NCBI GenBank assembly: GCA_026075535.2
Contig: AP026546.1
Span: 1,426,001 to 1,490,000, forward strand
Origin: Tricholoma matsutake
Lineage: Eukaryota > Basidiomycota > Agaricomycetes > Agaricales > Tricholomataceae
Length of the DNA: 64,000 bases
Reading direction: 5' to 3'
The notes under the pieces are model-generated. The model was not told where the DNA came from. It saw only the letters and a program-made list of their open reading frames with translations, and made no database searches. Positions 11,420 to 21,435 of this stretch are shown here, in pieces; the first letter of the stretch is position 1; every line of letters starts with the position of its first letter. The position numbers were made by a program, and so were the translations under genes.

Positions 11420-12022
11420 TTACATAAGAGAATTGATGTGCCTTGGGCTATCCAGAGTTTGACCAACACAGATGGCAGCTATTGAGGAACCTCCCACCCC
11501 TCTAACAGTATGTGGTTGAGTCAGACGAAGGGTAAGCAAATCCAATCTGTCAGGTGAAATATGTAAAGTTGCACCAGAGTCAACAATAAAGGGATTCTTG
11601 TCCAGTGAAAGGTGAGATCGATGGATCTGAGTAAGTGGTTCGAGGGTGAACACACCATCAGTATGCATGGATGTATGTTGGTTCCAGTTGAGAGTCATAG
11701 ACACCTCCTCAACAACAATCCATCCCTCGTATTCAACCTCTTTGATGGAAGCAGTGGGAAGGGGATCACATGCAAGGCCAGGAAATTCTGGGTGGGAGGT
11801 GATGGGTGCAGGGGATTCAGAATCAACCATGACTGTGAAGGCATGTCCATTGACATCCTTTACCATAATTGGGATCCTGGAGCTAGCAGTACCCAGTGCT
11901 TTCTTCTCGAGCACCAGCTTCCATGCAGCTTTCGATTCATTGATGGTCTTCCCAGTGATAGGTCCACTGTGTGCTCTAAGCTCTGGGAACGTCTCCAGAG
12001 ACATCGACACATCAAAACACAT
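11420..12022 (-). pseudogene. Copia protease relic
   Basis: A 200-codon open segment contains FIVDSGATLHISP, the D-S-G-A active site of the Copia aspartic protease, which would release gag, integrase and RT from the polyprotein. The flap-side block TVRGVGGSSIAAICVGQ follows, as expected. Upstream, an Asp/Glu and Pro-containing linker with VMVDSESPAPITSH replaces what should be the gag zinc knuckle, which is absent. The frame changes at about 11420, and the next domain continues in another frame (11284-11469). Confidence 0.7.
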
Positions 12023-12099
12023 GCTCCCAACCCCTACGAACCCTGTGACACCGCTCTGAATCTACATCGATCTACTTTGAATGACTTTGAATGATATCG

Positions 12100-12450
12100 C
12101 AGCACTTCGAACCCAAATGACGCGATCTGCATCATTTGGGCCCGTGTTGGCTTGTTTGCGGGTAGTGGCATTGTTACTAGTAGATTATAACCTAGAAAAC
12201 TAAAAAAATGAGTTAGTTAGTTTATTAAAACAAAAACCAAATGAAAAAAACTTACATAGGGCCCAAACGATGTGATCTGCGTCGTTTGGGCCCGCATTCC
12301 GTCCAGTCAGCTCGTTTGAAGGTGGTGGTGATGGTGGCATTGGGTGTGGGAATGGTGGTGCACACGCAGTGGTGGTGGTAGAGTGGAGAGGAGGAGGAGG
12401 CAGCGTTGGCGACAGTGGTGGTAGTGGTTGTGAGCTGGCAGTCATGTGTC
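12100..12450 (-). repeat. Two exon-like GPNDAD modules with palindromic cores and an intron-like spacer
   Basis: On the minus strand two related peptides occur: GPNDADHIVWAL (about 12292-12257) and GPNDADRVIWV (about 12141-12108). The first ends at a GTAAGT donor-like site. It is followed by a T-rich stretch with ACTAAC and TTTTAG, a good basidiomycete intron, before the second module. The DNA coding the core is palindromic: in the first, GGGCCCAAACGA and TCGTTTGGGCCC are perfect 12-base arms around an 11-base loop (12259-12293). In the second the arms CCCAAATGA/TCATTTGGG are 9 bases. Upstream (12300-12445) the reading frame is Pro/Thr/Ser-rich low complexity. Two further copies lie at 15716 and 16058. 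I do not recognise a function. Confidence 0.45.
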
Positions 12451-12556
12451 ATGTGTCATGTGTATGCATACTTATCAATTATTCTGTTAATGGCTGTGAT
12501 TAACTACATACCTTGGTTGGGTAATAAATGTATTAAATGTATTCCAAAGAATAATT

Positions 12557-12640
12557 GCTTGGTAGCTCAGTGGGTAAGCATGCTGTTATGTATACAGACC
12601 TGAGGTCAAGAGTTCGATTACTGATGTGTGTTGAACTTTT
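12557..12640 (+). repeat. tRNA-like fragment, possible head of a SINE
   Basis: GGTAGCTCAGTGGGTAAGC resembles the D-arm and pol III A box of a tRNA, and AGTTCGATTAC about 45 bases later resembles the B box and T loop. The acceptor stem does not close, and the T stem and the anticodon loop do not pair properly, so it is not a working tRNA. A tRNA pseudogene or the head of a tRNA-derived SINE are both possible. Confidence 0.4.
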
Positions 12641-12657
12641 ATTTGGGAAAGCACGTG

Positions 12658-12876
12658 CATTCCAGTTATTCTGGTTATTCCGGCTAGTCCGGTTATTCCT
12701 GTTATTCCAGTTGTGATGAGTCCGGTCAGATTCTGGGGATTCCGGCTGTAAATTGGATCCTTATTCCGACCAGAATTGTGCTGCATAGGGAAAACTACAT
12801 ACAAAAAAATTTCCACCGGATTCCAGAAATTCCGGAAATTCCGGCCGGACGAACCGGAATCCAACTGGAATAGGTG
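12658..12876. repeat. CCGGAAT-rich foldback repeat
   Basis: The left end reads ATTCCAGTTATTCTGGTTAT, and the right end, read in reverse complement, ATTCCAGTTGGATTCCGG, so the roughly 220 bp stretch has related inverted ends. The inside is full of TTCCGG/CCGGAA words. No clear target duplication flanks it. It could be a MITE-like or foldback element, or just a palindromic low-complexity expansion. Confidence 0.35.
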
Positions 12877-12934
12877 GGGGAGTGTAAAGTACTCCATTGA
12901 ATAGCTATCAGAAAATCATTTTTTTCATGAGTTT

Positions 12935-13640
12935 TCATGCAAAACTCATTGAATAAATTAGGAAATAAAAGCATAGGAAACCCATGCAGTTCCCTACAGG
13001 CTGTAGCGCATCTGCAAGAGGTGGATTGTGCATTGAGTCTCCATGATCAAGCTTGTTGGAATTGACACTGGTCACATATGAGGAGTAGTGACTGCCGTCG
13101 CAGACCTGAATACTAATCTTAAGCATGTCAGTATGGAGGAGACATTGGTGAAGATCCAACAGCTCCTGACTGTATAATTGTGGATGTTGTTTTTGTAAAT
13201 GGCATGCATCTGTGAAGAAAGATGTCTGCAGGCCAGTACTTTCAGCTGCTTGGCAGAAGTAGAGCAGCTCAGCGAGATCATTCAATATGTCCTCACCAAC
13301 CCAAGTCTTGTCCAGGAGCTCCCCAAGTTTCCAAAGGGGAAACTCAGTCCCATGTAGGCTGCAGATAGCTGAGTTGATCCATTGATTCAAAAATTGTTCC
13401 CAGTTGAAAGTGCGGTAATGTGAGGGGTTGGACAAGCTTCCAAGCACACACAATGGCAACCTCATTATTGTTGATCAAAATGAACAACCATAACTTTGTA
13501 GCAATGTCAGTCAAAGCACCAATGCAATCTGAGGTAGACTTACCTTCACAAAATGATATTTGTACGTGCTTTGAGATTCTGTTTCTGCCAACTTCATGGT
13601 CACAACAACAGACCTCATTCCACTAAGGTAGACGAAACAC
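12935..13640 (-). pseudogene. Relic resembling a Ulp1-type cysteine protease gene
   Basis: A 176-codon minus-strand frame (13465-12935) contains HTDMLKISIQVCDGSHYSSY followed by HGDSMH. A His-Tyr followed about 15 residues later by Gly-Asp-Ser resembles the catalytic His and Asp of C48 (Ulp1-like) peptidases that accompany several fungal DNA transposons. The part before it (GEDILNDLAELLYFCQAAES, LYSQELLDLHQCLLHT) fits the helical lead-in. Further upstream, near 13540, a GTAAGT...CAG stretch could be a short intron. The catalytic Cys end is not visible, and the C-terminus turns hydrophobic after GNCMGF. Identification rests on motif spacing only. Confidence 0.4.
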
Positions 13641-15640
13641 ATACTCAACCAATGTCAGGTGATGTGACATGACTGTGACTGGAAGGATAGCAGAATGGGA
13701 TCTAGCAGCGATAACGATCAGATACACTGGTCTCAATATGAAGTAGCAATTATATAGCTTCTATGTAATATACACTTTGTACTGTGGATTATAAGACTGT
13801 GACTATGTTCTAAGGACTGAATTATAAGGAGTTTACTAATTAGTTCACCTTTGCTTTTGTAACTTGATCATTCATGAGAGTGTCAGGAAGCACTCAATGA
13901 CCTTCATATTTTTTTGCTGCACATACAGCTTGTTTCCCATATAATCCATCATAATATACATCCATAAACCAATGCACTCTCATTGCATATCTGGGAGAGG
14001 TGTCAATTGCTGGCCCAACTTCAATCCTAAGTTGAGAATATGAGTGCGCTTGCACTTGGTCTGGCCAGCCATTAATTCATTTTCGATGCAGGTTTACTTC
14101 CCATATCACATGCCTTATACCAGAAGAGCGAAGATTGCAAGATGCCAATTCCTCACAATACATTATCAAAATTCAGTCCATGCCAATAATTCTAAATTCC
14201 TAAAACAAATCTTTTGGCAAGAATACATTTCTACATAGATATCTAGTTCCTGGGGCATCTTGATTTTCATGGTTTTTGTCACACTTCATCATGATTCATC
14301 ATGTGACAGTAGATGGTGATGTGTTTCATCTACCTTACTGAAAGCAACTTCCATATCATGAAGAATGGGAAGGAGGTCAGTAGAATGTGGAATGGTATCC
14401 TTTGGAGTGATAACAGTGCCCACAGCACTTGTAGGGACATTCGCACAATAACACCAAGAAACAACAGAATTTGGAGCAGCAATTTTTGGATACACAAGAT
14501 AAATGTCATAGAGGAGAAGTGCGAAGCTGAGAAAGCAGCAAAACTTGGAGGGGTTGCATACTTGGTGAAAGTCAAGGACATGATGAAGGAGGGATTTCAG
14601 CATCCACCTTCTCAAACATGCAGAGTTGTCTGTTATACCAAGAAACCAACAAATTTAAATTTTTAACTTCATAATGTGGATAGAGAACACAGCAGGTATC
14701 TAAGAGCATAATCTGAACATTAATGCATACATTCAGCAGAGATATAATGTTGGGATAGCTCACCTAGAGTCACTCCAAACTGTTCCAATTCTCATGACAT
14801 CCAAAACTCCAGAGGTAAGAGGTTAAGCATAAGCAAGTAACTGGGGAAGTTGACTTTGATTCACCATTGGGATCATGAGCTCAAACCTGGGTATTGATGA
14901 CAATGGAATGTTTGTTTGGCAGCTCAGACTAAGAACAAACCAAAACACCAAAGGGCATGTGACATGCATCAGTGCCAGACCATCACCATGATCATTTCGC
15001 TCACAGAAAACTCAATTTGAGCATGTGCCAAGGGTTTCTCAAAACACCCACAGAAACCCTGTGTTTCTGTGAGAAAGGTGGGTTTCTGAATAGTTTTACC
15101 CCCTGATGTGCCCTAACTAGTCCACCTATATGTTGCAAGCCAGAAGAAGCTCTGAAGCTTTGCAACAGCAGACCAGGATCTACTGTTTGAGTCACAGGCC
15201 AGAAGCTCTGAAGTGCTGCAACATAGATCAAGGTGTCGAGTTGGACCAAATGATCACATCATCATCAACAATGTGGGACACACCCAAATGTGCTGTAGTT
15301 ATATAGTTCTTACAAGTTGCACATGTTTGTATGCAATAAATGGAATCATGTGACTGTTTATGTTGATGTGTTTATTCAACAAAAATGTGTGTGCTCACAC
15401 CTAACCTTCCCACAGTCTGCCACATATTAGTGGGCATGATCCCATCCCATCATGCACACTAATCTGTAGTAAATCTGCTTATTTCCCTCACCCATAATAT
15501 ATCCCTTCAATGTTGTTGACTCCCAACTGTGTAGCAGTGTTTTTTCATCTTATTTTGGAATGATCATGTGATGTTCATTGGTTATGGATGAACTTCTACC
15601 TTAAGCGACTAAACAATATGTTTGTTTTCCCAACTGCACA
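13641..15640. other. About 2 kb without a recognisable gene
   Basis: Only short frames occur. The longest are 14313-14666 (+, 117 codons from an ATG, Lys/Ile-rich) and 14615-14289 (-), which overlap each other and match nothing I know. The base composition is AT-rich compared with the LINE region to the right. A perfect 9-base hairpin, CACAGAAAC/GTTTCTGTG with a 5-base loop, lies at 15049-15071. I take the region to be decayed intergenic or old element DNA. Confidence 0.5.
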
Positions 15641-16500
15641 TCAACAACATCACCACACCACTGTCAACAATGCCACCTCCCCCTCCTCCTATCCCTAGAA
15701 CCAACAACAGAAATTGGCCCATACAACGATAATGTCATTTGGGCCCCTGGTAAGTTCATTATTATTATGTTCTTTTCTTTTTATTTGATTCAACTAACCT
15801 ACATTTTGCATTTCTTATGGGTTTTAATCTATAACAATGGAATGACACCCAGACGATGACAGCGGCCACTCACAGGACCATGGAAACTCCCTCAACCACT
15901 GCCATGAACAACTGCTCATGGGGTGGGAATGCGTGCAACTACAAATCGGCGAGAGAACAGAAATGCTGCCATCAGACCAAATGGACTGACAACAGAATGA
16001 CGAGATGGCGGGAGACAAGGGGGTGACAATGAGAAGGATGCAAAGCACATGAATAAAGGGCCCGAGAGACGTCAAACAACATCTCTTGGGCCATTGGTAA
16101 TTTTTTTTTCTTCTCATTTCATTATTTTGTTACTAACAAACTTTTTAGGCACTAACTAGAACCGCTGATGACAATGACAGGACAATGAAGCTGACCCAGT
16201 ACCCATCACACTGCTGCAAGTCCCTGCTCGCAGGGTGGATCCAGGGTGGATCGTGGGTGCTCAACGATGAACCAGGGGGAGGAGGATGACAGAGGACAAC
16301 AACAATAGGAGAACCAGGACCAGGACAAGACAACAACAACAGGGACAGGGATGGGATGATGACCCCAGCACCTGTGCTGCTGCGAGCGACTGCTTGCAGG
16401 GCAGAAAGTGGGTGCTAATGGACTACCAGAATGACAGGGGACGAGCAAACCACATGGTGGCCACAAGGACAGCAATGACAATGCAGTGCATCACAACGAT
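15640..16500 (+). repeat. Further GPND-like exon modules with introns
   Basis: At 15700-15750 the plus strand reads EIGPYNDNVIWAPG and runs straight into GGTAAGT. A T-rich stretch with ACTAAC follows. At about 16058-16098 a second palindromic core (GGCCC...AGAGA / TCTCT...GGGCC) is followed by GGTAATT, TACTAAC and TTTTTAG, a complete short intron of about 54 bases. Both copy the layout seen at 12100-12300 on the other strand. Between and after them are Asp, Asn, Gln and Gly-rich low-complexity codons with stops in every frame. No intact gene is present. Confidence 0.4.
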
Positions 16501-16514
16501 ACCACGGGCCCACA

Positions 16515-16690
16515 CCCTTAACCCCCCTCCCTTGCATCCTTTGCAAGGAGGGGGTACTTTAGTTTATTTTATTTTTTACACTTTGGATGACCCTCTCTCT
16601 CCCCTGCGTTTTGTGCAGGGCGGGAATTATTATTATTTGGTTTAATATTGTTGCACTGCCCCCTCATGTTTGTGTGAGGGGTTATCTTTT
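16515..16690 (+). repeat. Row of three GC-rich hairpins separated by T-rich spacers
   Basis: Three inverted repeats follow each other at about 60-70 base spacing. The first is CTCCCTTGC...TTGCAAGGAG (about 16526-16551), the second CCCTGC...GCAGGG (about 16602-16621) and the third CCCCTCA...TGAGGGG (about 16660-16682). Each is followed by T/A-rich sequence such as TTTATTTTATT or TTATTATTATT. The units look like diverged tandem copies. Confidence 0.4.
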
Positions 16691-17010
16691 ATGTACATAA
16701 TAGTGTAGTACCTCTGAATACATAAGATTTAAAGCAAAAACTCGAAATTGTTACATGCAACAAATGTGTGAGACACAGGACAGTTACAGAATCCTCAGGG
16801 TGAAATCACTGAAGTGCGATCCAGACGGCGAGGCTGTTAGATACTTGATCAACTTGAAGTGGTCATGGACGTTGCCAATCACAACGATCAGGACCTTTGT
16901 CGTTGGAATCATGATGTCATCTGATCACATATCAAACTTCGACATGACTTTACAAATCCTTTTGCAATCCTCTGTAAATTGAAGTTACTTATGCATTATG
17001 TCTAGTTTGT
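16691..17010. other. Unassigned spacer left of LINE A
   Basis: The only frame of note is 16755-16982 (+, 75 codons), which I do not recognise. It contains GEAVRYLINLKWSW and ends in TGA. The spacer ends at the poly(T) that marks the 3' end of LINE A. Confidence 0.3.
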
Positions 17011-17035
17011 AATCTTTTTTTTTTTTTTTTTTTTT

Positions 17036-17559
17036 GGATCAAAAATTTATAACGCGGCGCCCGGTCGCAGTCCGCGGTAGAGACGTACAAGCAGAGTACA
17101 CTACGCCCAGCCCAAGTCCTCCTCCTGCTAATCTTCGCACCAACCACCTGGATAGCTGCGATGACCACTAAGGGGGCCCCCTTTATCCAGTAAACGGACT
17201 TGCCAGTGGTGGTGTACCGACAACCCGGACTTGACGATGCCGTGTCCCCCGATCCCTACGGGTATGAGTGCAAGATTTAGGGGAAACTGCCGCCCCGACG
17301 TGAGCCTCTCAGCTCGGAAAGGAAAGCATAGTCGACTGGAATCGTCGCAACGCGTAACCGACAGCGGATCTGAAAGCGCTCAGGCGCCTCCCCGAACCGG
17401 TACCTAGTTTCGTGTCCCCCCTCCCTGACAGTCGCTCCTGAACACGGGTGAGCCCCCTTTATGAGGGTTAACGGACTCGCCTGGTGCCCTACGGCCACCC
17501 CGGCATACCGATAACACTAGCCAGAACCAGACGAGGGTCATACGCCCTGCGCGCACGGC
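17036..17559 (-). other. LINE A 3' UTR
   Basis: About 520 bases follow ORF2. The last 41 bases before the poly(A) contain the stem CGCGG...CCGCG and TTATAAAT, almost identical to the 3' end of every NE element. Further upstream, CTGAGAGGC and the phrase CCGTTAACCCTCATAAAGGG have close counterparts in NE 3' UTRs. This tail is the likely recognition site for the ORF2 protein. Confidence 0.7.
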
Positions 17560-20500
17560 CTATCCTGGATCCCATGCAAGTGAGTTGAACGATCCTAGAC
17601 TAGGATTATTGTCCATGAATTCGTTGAAGCCTTCGACAGAGTCGGGGCTTGCACGAGTTTCTTTGCGATCCACCTTGGGGCAGACGCGTAGCAGATGGTC
17701 CCGAGTTTGTATGTCAGGACCGAGGCACCAGCATTGGTATTCCCCGTCGAGGGATAGGCGTTGACGATACTCCCCTATAGGAGCATGGCCAGTGATCATA
17801 CGAGTTGAACGGGAAGTCAACATAGTGTTGCTCCCCATAACTTTCAGCCAAGGCCCACCTTTGTGAGTCGAGGGTAATACTGGCTTTCCACCGACTCCTT
17901 TGAGCTGGTAGAAATGTCGTCCCCGGTACGCAGGATCTGCGAACCGGGTGTGCCAATCCTTACAAACGGCCTTTTCGACCTGATTTCTAAGGTAGTCTAG
18001 AGACGTCCGCGGGTGTCTGCCCACGGAGATCTTGGTAGATGTAGCTACATCGTGAGCCATCTTGTGAACGTTCCACTCGAATTTCGAGGGGACGTGCCAG
18101 AATGTAACGTTCCTCCCCTCGTCCCCAGCTAGCCAGGGACGCAGGGAGCGACAAGCGTCCAGAGCAAAGATTTGCTCAAAGCGTGGTTTAGGATCAATTA
18201 GGGACTCAATGCCCGTAGTAGAATCCGAGAATATCACCAACTTTTTGCATCCTCTGCTGCAAGCAGCCGAGACGCCCAGTTGGAGAGCAAAGAGTTCGAC
18301 TTCTGGGGGGGTTCTCCTCCCAGAAGCTGAGACAACGCGATCTACCTGTTCTCCCTGTCCGAAGACAAGAGCGCAGGCGACAGCTTGGAATTTGGCATCT
18401 GTGGGCACCGAAGCGTCCACTGCAACGATAAGAGTGTCTTCCTCGACCTGGGCAGACGCCCAGGCCTTATCGAGGTCACTCCTGTACGAGTTCCTCGCTC
18501 CATCCTCCTTAGAGGTGAGGCGATGAGAGGAAAAACGAGTTGGGAATAAATCCTTCACTCTGTTTCCAGGAGTGTTTTCTTCCCCAAAGGGGTCGAATTC
18601 ATCGCCTGGTACGAGGGCCAGGGCTGCAGCCGAGGCGACAGATGGCCCTTGTAGGTTGAGTGTGTCGAGCACGTTCCCTCCCCAGAGTCCTAGCTCATGA
18701 GAGTGGGTGGTGCCGACGTGATTGGGCCCTAAGATCGCTCTTAGGGGGTGTGATGGCGCCAATAGGGGGGTTCTGAATACCCCTCTGTCGACTAAACGAC
18801 GCAGTAACAGCTGCATGGGCAGCAGTCCTGCGATACTTTCCAGGCCCCCAATAGGGGTGGTCCTGAAGGCACCGAGGATCCAGCGAGCAGCGATAGACTG
18901 CACCTGGGCCAGCGTTTTGATGACTCCCTTGACGCGAGCGCCTTTGAAATGCCACAACCTGAGCCCGTATGTCATAATAGGTACGACACACGAACGGTAC
19001 AGAAGGCGTTTCTGCATAGGGGTTAACCCTCTGACAGAATTACCGAGCATTCCCATTGCCCTCGCTGTGGTGAGGGCTTTGGTGGAGTAGAACCGCGTGT
19101 GCTCCTTGAAAGAGAGTTTGCGGTCGAAGAAGAAACCCAGGTACCTCCAGGTGACCTTAGGTTTGAGAGGGGTGTTGCCCGTGTATGGGGCAAAGCCAAG
19201 GTCTATGGGTAAGGGAGTGAATCTCCTCGCCCTTGAAAAGTGAAAGACTTCAGACTTGTCGTGTTCAAGGACAAGTCCGAGGGAGGTGAACGCCTGGAAT
19301 ATCCAGCCATACGCTTTTTTAAGCAGGGGGAGGTTATCCTCCAGCTGTGGAGATCGGGCGATGAGGGTACCATCGTCCACATAGGACATGAGATCGACAT
19401 CCCTGCCGATTTCGCTTCTTCTGAAGAGTTTCATGATGGGCGTCAAATATAGCGCTGACAAGACTGGGGACAGGGCAGAGCCCTGTCCCACTCCCACGTT
19501 GGCTGCAAAGGAGCCAGACGAGAAAGTGTTCCACTTATAGGTCGTCTTGCGACCGACCAAGTATGAACGGAAGAAATTCACTACTTGCGCAGGGAATCCC
19601 GACCGAGAGATGATCTCCAATAGAACCTGATGGTTCAGAGAGGGAAAGAATTGAGCGATGTCGAAGGCAACAACACTCGTTTTGAGCCCTTTAGCCCACC
19701 CAGCCCTGACCAGGTGGGTAAGGTAGATACCTGCATCCTCTGTGGAACGCTGGGCGACGCCTCCGAACTGATTCTGCTCGAATGCCTCGTGTGCGACACC
19801 GTCGAACTGAAGTCGCCTAGACAACATCTTTTCGACTAGTTTGCCCAGAGTGTTCAGGAGCACGATGGGCCTGAATGACTTAGGGGTAGAGTAATTAGGT
19901 TTCCCTGGCTTCGGGATGATAACCGACAGGGATTCCTTAAAATGAGCTGGCCAATGACCTGCAGTGATGCATGCCTCAGCGATGCGGGTGATGAGCCCTG
20001 CCACCTCTGGGTTGCTGCACCAGTGTTTGAGGTGCGACCATGTAACATGATCGGGACCTGGAGCGGAACGGGAAGAACACGCGTTTAACGCTTCTTTCAT
20101 TTCCGTAACGGAGAACGGGATCCAGGCCCTTTCAGGCACCGGATCAAGTTCATCAAGGATGCTCAGATCGACTACTCGATCTGAGGCAGCGTTGTAGGAC
20201 CCATCAAGGGCAGCCCACAGAGAATCCAAATCGTTACAAGGTTCACCCCGATAGGAGATCGCCTCGTACGATGGGAGGTTGCGTTGACGAGTCCAGGCCA
20301 TCAGGTCCCAGGGTCGCCTATTCATCGTAGCCACCTCTTGGATACGGTCGTCGAAGAAGTCGCGCTTTGCATGTCGCATGACTTTCCTATAGAGCTTCCA
20401 GTCTCCCTCATCACGAGAGGCTCTGTAAGCGTCTAGGGCACCACTGCATTCGTCTGTCCACCATCCTTTGGACGACTTGCCGAGGCGGGATTCCTTGGCA

Positions 20501-21429
20501 TGGTTTTCCCATGCCTTGTTTAAGATCGTTGACATCGCCGAAACGACCTCATCGATCTCTGCCGAAGTATTTCCGTGCCAATTTAGCCACGGATTTAGAG
20601 CGGAGGAGACAGCATCTCGGTAAGATGCTTCCTCCTCGGATCCTTTTTTGATGGACCACTTGGTGACCGGGACCAAAGATCCCGGGCCAGGTAGCACTAA
20701 TGTCAGAGGGGCGTGGTCAGACGTCCCCCTGGCTTCAGGTACGATCTCGCAATACAGTACAAATCTAAGATCTGTAGGTATGAACATCAGGTCGATCACC
20801 GTAGGGTGAAGGCCCTGTTGTGGGGGAAAATGAGTAGGGCCCTCTATGACTGGTAGGGCTCTCGTCAGGCCTAGTGCCGTAGCCGTTTCCACTAAGTGGT
20901 CAGCATGGATCGAGTGTTCAGGCCCCTGGGGATCCCAGGAGGCGTGTCTCACGTTGAAGTCCCCGCACATGAAGTGCAAGCGCGGGATTGTCATGACGTT
21001 CTCAAACAGGAGCGTGATGGCGGAGTGTTGGCTGTCCGAATAGACGTTAGCGAGTAGCATGACATCCTCCCCTATTCCCAATGAGAATAGAAGGATGTCA
21101 CGGCTATCGATCAGATCTCGCCTGAGACCCGGTCTTAGATTAGCGATGCTGTTCGCAAAGTAGACAGCAACGCGTGGGGGGGAGTCGATTCCCGATGGGT
21201 GCACCAAAGTTCCCCAGTTCGGGCTCATTGGTGCGCCTATGACTTCTTCCCCTTCCCTGTTGTGGGCAGATGGGGCGTGTCTTATTAATCGCCAAGGAGG
21301 CTCTTGGATAAAAAGCAAATCATAATCGTCTACGAAGTCTGCCAGTAAAGAGTCCATGTAACCCCAATTTCGATTTACATTTTGACTAAGTATGCGTAAC
21401 TGTGGGGTAGATCTAAGTCTGTCCCTCAT
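17560..21429 (-). CDS. LINE A ORF2 protein: endonuclease, reverse transcriptase, RNase H (intact)
   Basis: This is an uninterrupted frame of 1289 codons encoding the enzyme that nicks target DNA, copies element RNA from the nick and removes the RNA. Residues 1-245 are an AP-type endonuclease: SQNVN (15-19), IQEPPW with Glu43, CGDFN (155-159), VIDLMF (211-216), SDHAPL (237-242). Residues about 500-740 are the RT: SVIIPKPGKPN, SFRPIVLLNTLGKLVEK, VVAFDIAQFFPSL with Asp590, VGVGQGSALSP (645-655) and the intact YVDD at 683-686. RNase H spans about 1000-1130 with VAVDAS (Asp1005), VELFALQ (Glu1045), FSDS (Asp1069) and KMAHDVA (Asp1127). The end has CWC...HLLRVC (1233-1250), a zinc-like motif. All catalytic residues are present. 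ATG at 21429 follows a TAA directly (TAAATG). It may still act in trans on LINE and NE RNAs if transcribed. Confidence 0.92.
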   Translation of the reverse strand: MRDRLRSTPQLRILSQNVNRNWGYMDSLLADFVDDYDLLFIQEPPWRLIRHAPSAHNREGEEVIGAPMSPNWGTLVHPSGIDSPPRVAVYFANSIANLRPGLRRDLIDSRDILLFSLGIGEDVMLLANVYSDSQHSAITLLFENVMTIPRLHFMCGDFNVRHASWDPQGPEHSIHADHLVETATALGLTRALPVIEGPTHFPPQQGLHPTVIDLMFIPTDLRFVLYCEIVPEARGTSDHAPLTLVLPGPGSLVPVTKWSIKKGSEEEASYRDAVSSALNPWLNWHGNTSAEIDEVVSAMSTILNKAWENHAKESRLGKSSKGWWTDECSGALDAYRASRDEGDWKLYRKVMRHAKRDFFDDRIQEVATMNRRPWDLMAWTRQRNLPSYEAISYRGEPCNDLDSLWAALDGSYNAASDRVVDLSILDELDPVPERAWIPFSVTEMKEALNACSSRSAPGPDHVTWSHLKHWCSNPEVAGLITRIAEACITAGHWPAHFKESLSVIIPKPGKPNYSTPKSFRPIVLLNTLGKLVEKMLSRRLQFDGVAHEAFEQNQFGGVAQRSTEDAGIYLTHLVRAGWAKGLKTSVVAFDIAQFFPSLNHQVLLEIISRSGFPAQVVNFFRSYLVGRKTTYKWNTFSSGSFAANVGVGQGSALSPVLSALYLTPIMKLFRRSEIGRDVDLMSYVDDGTLIARSPQLEDNLPLLKKAYGWIFQAFTSLGLVLEHDKSEVFHFSRARRFTPLPIDLGFAPYTGNTPLKPKVTWRYLGFFFDRKLSFKEHTRFYSTKALTTARAMGMLGNSVRGLTPMQKRLLYRSCVVPIMTYGLRLWHFKGARVKGVIKTLAQVQSIAARWILGAFRTTPIGGLESIAGLLPMQLLLRRLVDRGVFRTPLLAPSHPLRAILGPNHVGTTHSHELGLWGGNVLDTLNLQGPSVASAAALALVPGDEFDPFGEENTPGNRVKDLFPTRFSSHRLTSKEDGARNSYRSDLDKAWASAQVEEDTLIVAVDASVPTDAKFQAVACALVFGQGEQVDRVVSASGRRTPPEVELFALQLGVSAACSRGCKKLVIFSDSTTGIESLIDPKPRFEQIFALDACRSLRPWLAGDEGRNVTFWHVPSKFEWNVHKMAHDVATSTKISVGRHPRTSLDYLRNQVEKAVCKDWHTRFADPAYRGRHFYQLKGVGGKPVLPSTHKGGPWLKVMGSNTMLTSRSTRMITGHAPIGEYRQRLSLDGEYQCWCLGPDIQTRDHLLRVCPKVDRKETRASPDSVEGFNEFMDNNPSLGSFNSLAWDPG

Positions 21430-21435
21430 TTACGT

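Larger units (their letters stand above)
8207..12022 (-). mobile_element. Ty1/Copia retrotransposon relic (internal region)
   Basis: Read on the minus strand the order is protease, GAG-pre-integrase and integrase, linker, reverse transcriptase, RNase H: the gene order that defines Copia (integrase before RT). Pieces of one long polyprotein frame survive but are broken by stops and frame changes throughout. No gag or 5' LTR is seen beyond 12022, so the 5' part is missing. A near-complete set of pol domains makes the identification firm. Confidence 0.85.

Noticed and set aside
12406..12603. Plus-strand frame with a Val-rich start near 12406
   Set aside because: It is antisense to a Thr/Pro low-complexity tract and has no motif.
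12557..12640. A working tRNA gene
   Set aside because: The A and B boxes are plausible, but acceptor and T stems do not pair and the anticodon loop is irregular.
17277..17498. Minus-strand frame in the LINE 3' UTR (also at 34969-35157 and 61377-61156)
   Set aside because: It is not conserved between copies in length or reading frame and lies in structured 3' UTR.
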